A stretch of 5,844 nucleotides of DNA from Solirubrobacterales bacterium (GTDB lineage Bacteria > Actinomycetota > Thermoleophilia > Solirubrobacterales > Solirubrobacteraceae). The stretch lies in the NCBI GenBank assembly GCA_009781575.1, contig WQXW01000129.1, forward strand, positions 1-5,844, read 5' to 3'. The notes under the pieces are model-generated. The model was given only the letters and a program-made list of their open reading frames with translations. It searched no databases and had not been told where the DNA came from. The position numbers and the translations under genes are program-made. Of the stretch, positions 4,488-5,844 are shown in pieces; positions within the stretch are counted from its first letter, which is position 1; the number at the start of each line of letters is the position of its first letter.

Positions 4488-5585
4488 ATGGCCTCGACCG
4501 CTCCGCCCGCGTGGCGCCGCACCTCGCTCTATGAGCGGCACGTGGCGGCCGGGGCCAGGGTGGTCGAGTTCGGGGGGTTTGAGATGGCGGTCCAGTATCC
4601 GGGCGGCGTGCGCGCGGAGCACATGGCCGTGCGCGAGGGGTGTGGGGTGTTCGATGTGTCGCACATGGGGGAGATCGAGACGGAGGGGCCCGGCGCGCTC
4701 GAGCTGTTGCAGCGGCTGCTGTCCAACGATGTGGCGCGCATGGGCGTGGGGGGGGCGCAGTACGCGCTGATGTGTCGCGAGGACGGGGGGGTGCTGGACG
4801 ATCTGTTCACCTATCGCCTGGGGGAGGAGCGCTTTCTGACCGTCACCAATGCCGCCAACCATGCGCGCGATCTGGAGTGGTTTCGCGCGCACGCCGGGGG
4901 GTTCGAGGTGGAGGTTCGCGATCGGCGCGAGCAGTACGCGATGCTCGCGGTGCAGGGGCCGCGCGCGCGGGGGATCGTGGGGGGGCTCTCCGAGGGCCCG
5001 CTGCCGCCGCGCATGCACACCGCGGAGGCGGCGATCGCGGGGGTGCGCGCGCTGGTGTGCGGCACCGGCTACACCGGCGAGGACGGGGTGGAGCTGCTGT
5101 GCGCGCCCGAGCGCGCTGGCCCGCTGTGGGATGCGCTGATCGAGCACGGCGCGGTGCCCGCGGGGCTCGGCGCGCGCGACACGCTGCGCCTGGAGGCGTG
5201 CTTCTGCCTGTACGGCAACGAGCTCACGCCCGCGCGCGACCCGATCGAAGCCGGCCTGGGGTGGTGCTGTAAGGAGGACACCCAGTTCATCGGCGCCCAC
5301 GTCGTGCGCGCCTCGCGCGCGCAGGGCCCGCGCGCGCTGCTGGTGGCGCTGCTCGTGGAGGGGCCGGGGATCCCGCGCGCGGGCAACCCGGTGGTGGGCG
5401 GCGGGGTGGTGAGCTCCGGCACGCTCTCACCGTGTCTCGATCGCGGGATCGCGCTGGCGTACGTGCCGCCCGAGCGCGCCGCGGTGGGCACGCGCCTGCA
5501 GATCGACGTGCGTGGCAAGATGCGGCCCGCCACCGTGCACTCAAAGCCGTTCGTGTCCAAGCGCGCCCCCAAACAGAGCCAATGA
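4488..5585 (+). CDS. gcvT: Glycine cleavage system T protein, aminomethyltransferase (365 aa)
   Basis: GcvT takes the aminomethyl group held on the lipoyl arm of GcvH, transfers the one-carbon unit to tetrahydrofolate to give 5,10-methylene-THF, and releases ammonia. It is cytosolic. The length matches the family (about 360-370 aa). Recognisable segments are VEFGGFEMAVQYPGG (26-40), FDVSHMGEIE (55-64), LLSNDV (77-82), GGVLDDLFTYRL (100-111; the Asp pair 104-105 contains the position of the catalytic aspartate), AVQGPRA (154-160), GTGYTGEDG (192-200), GLGARDTLRLEA (226-237), IEAGLGW (253-259) and the C-terminal barrel with KMRPATV (344-350). The ATG at 4488 starts the conserved N-terminus (RRTSLYERHV) and follows a -10 box at leaderless spacing. 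Its stop overlaps the gcvH start, so the two are coupled. Confidence 0.96.
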   Translation: MASTAPPAWRRTSLYERHVAAGARVVEFGGFEMAVQYPGGVRAEHMAVREGCGVFDVSHMGEIETEGPGALELLQRLLSNDVARMGVGGAQYALMCREDGGVLDDLFTYRLGEERFLTVTNAANHARDLEWFRAHAGGFEVEVRDRREQYAMLAVQGPRARGIVGGLSEGPLPPRMHTAEAAIAGVRALVCGTGYTGEDGVELLCAPERAGPLWDALIEHGAVPAGLGARDTLRLEACFCLYGNELTPARDPIEAGLGWCCKEDTQFIGAHVVRASRAQGPRALLVALLVEGPGIPRAGNPVVGGGVVSSGTLSPCLDRGIALAYVPPERAAVGTRLQIDVRGKMRPATVHSKPFVSKRAPKQSQ

Positions 5586-5844
5586 GCGAGCAGAGCTACC
5601 CCGACGATCTCCTCTACCACGTCGAGCACGACTGGGCGCGTGTCGACGGCGCGCACGCCACGCTGGGGATCACGTGGTACGCGCAGGACGCGCTCGGCGA
5701 GGTGGTGTTCTTCGATCCGCCCCCCCTCGGCACCACGCTCAACCAGGGCGCCGCCTACGCGGAGGTCGAGTCGGTCAAGGCGGTCTCCGACGTGGTCGCG
5801 CCGCTGTCGGGCGAGATCGTGGAGGTCAACGAGGCGCTGATCGA
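5582..5844 (+). CDS. gcvH: Glycine cleavage system H protein, 3' partial
   Basis: GcvH is the small lipoylated shuttle protein that carries the aminomethyl intermediate between the P, T and L proteins. Eighty-seven codons are visible before the window ends, of about 125-130 usual. The N-terminal segment YHVEHDWARVDG and the segment GITWYAQDALGEVVFFDPP are typical. The lipoylation site is Lys66 in VESVKAVSDV, followed by APLSGEIVEVNEAL. The ATG is within ATGA, overlapping the gcvT stop (TGA 5583-5585) by 4 nt, which implies translational coupling. The P-protein gene probably follows outside the window; that is inference from common gene order. Confidence 0.96.
   Translation, partial: MSEQSYPDDLLYHVEHDWARVDGAHATLGITWYAQDALGEVVFFDPPPLGTTLNQGAAYAEVESVKAVSDVVAPLSGEIVEVNEALI

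Noticed and set aside
4296..5300. 334-residue minus-strand open frame
   Set aside because: It is antisense to gcvT, with Arg/Ala/His-rich wording typical of high-GC shadow frames and no family motif.

Overview
The window looks like a chromosomal segment of a very GC-rich actinobacterium-like organism. The protein wording (FtsQ and FtsZ types, a SurA-like envelope protein ending in a Cys-x-x-x-Tyr-Val-x-x-x-Cys motif, and -10 boxes sitting directly on start codons) suggests the class Thermoleophilia (Solirubrobacterales relatives). That placement is from memory of the families, not from a search.

Layout. Bases 2-1201 (+) hold the 3' part of an envelope protein in which a short SurA-type chaperone region lacking the parvulin domain is joined, through an Ala/Gly/Ser linker, to a PEBP (YbhB/YbcL) domain. 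A convergent gap with two palindromes follows. Next comes a small YtrA-type GntR repressor gene on the minus strand (1382-1726). It is divergent from a + strand ftsQ-like gene (1823-2740), and a 19-bp inverted repeat covers candidate -10 boxes for both genes. A 223-bp leader with a textbook promoter (TTGACA, 17 bp, TAACGT) leads to ftsZ (2964-4043). The 444-bp gap after ftsZ holds no gene but carries a 31-bp-arm inverted repeat and then four consecutive perfect 24-bp palindromes. After that a leaderless-looking gcvT (4488-5585) overlaps gcvH (from 5582, cut by the window end).

How the genes work together. FtsQ and FtsZ are divisome parts: FtsZ forms the cytokinetic ring, and FtsQ is a bitopic membrane protein of the FtsQLB subcomplex. 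GcvT and GcvH are the T and H proteins of the glycine cleavage system, translationally coupled through an ATGA overlap. The GntR repressor probably controls itself and possibly ftsQ.

Most unusual points: (1) the four tandem CATG-centred palindromes at 4164-4260, each a perfect 10-bp stem around CATG but with different stem sequences; (2) the FtsQ-like protein has a membrane anchor and the C-terminal beta domain but no room for a POTRA domain; (3) the SurA-PEBP fusion; (4) a GntR gene sharing an operator with ftsQ where a murein-synthesis gene would be expected.
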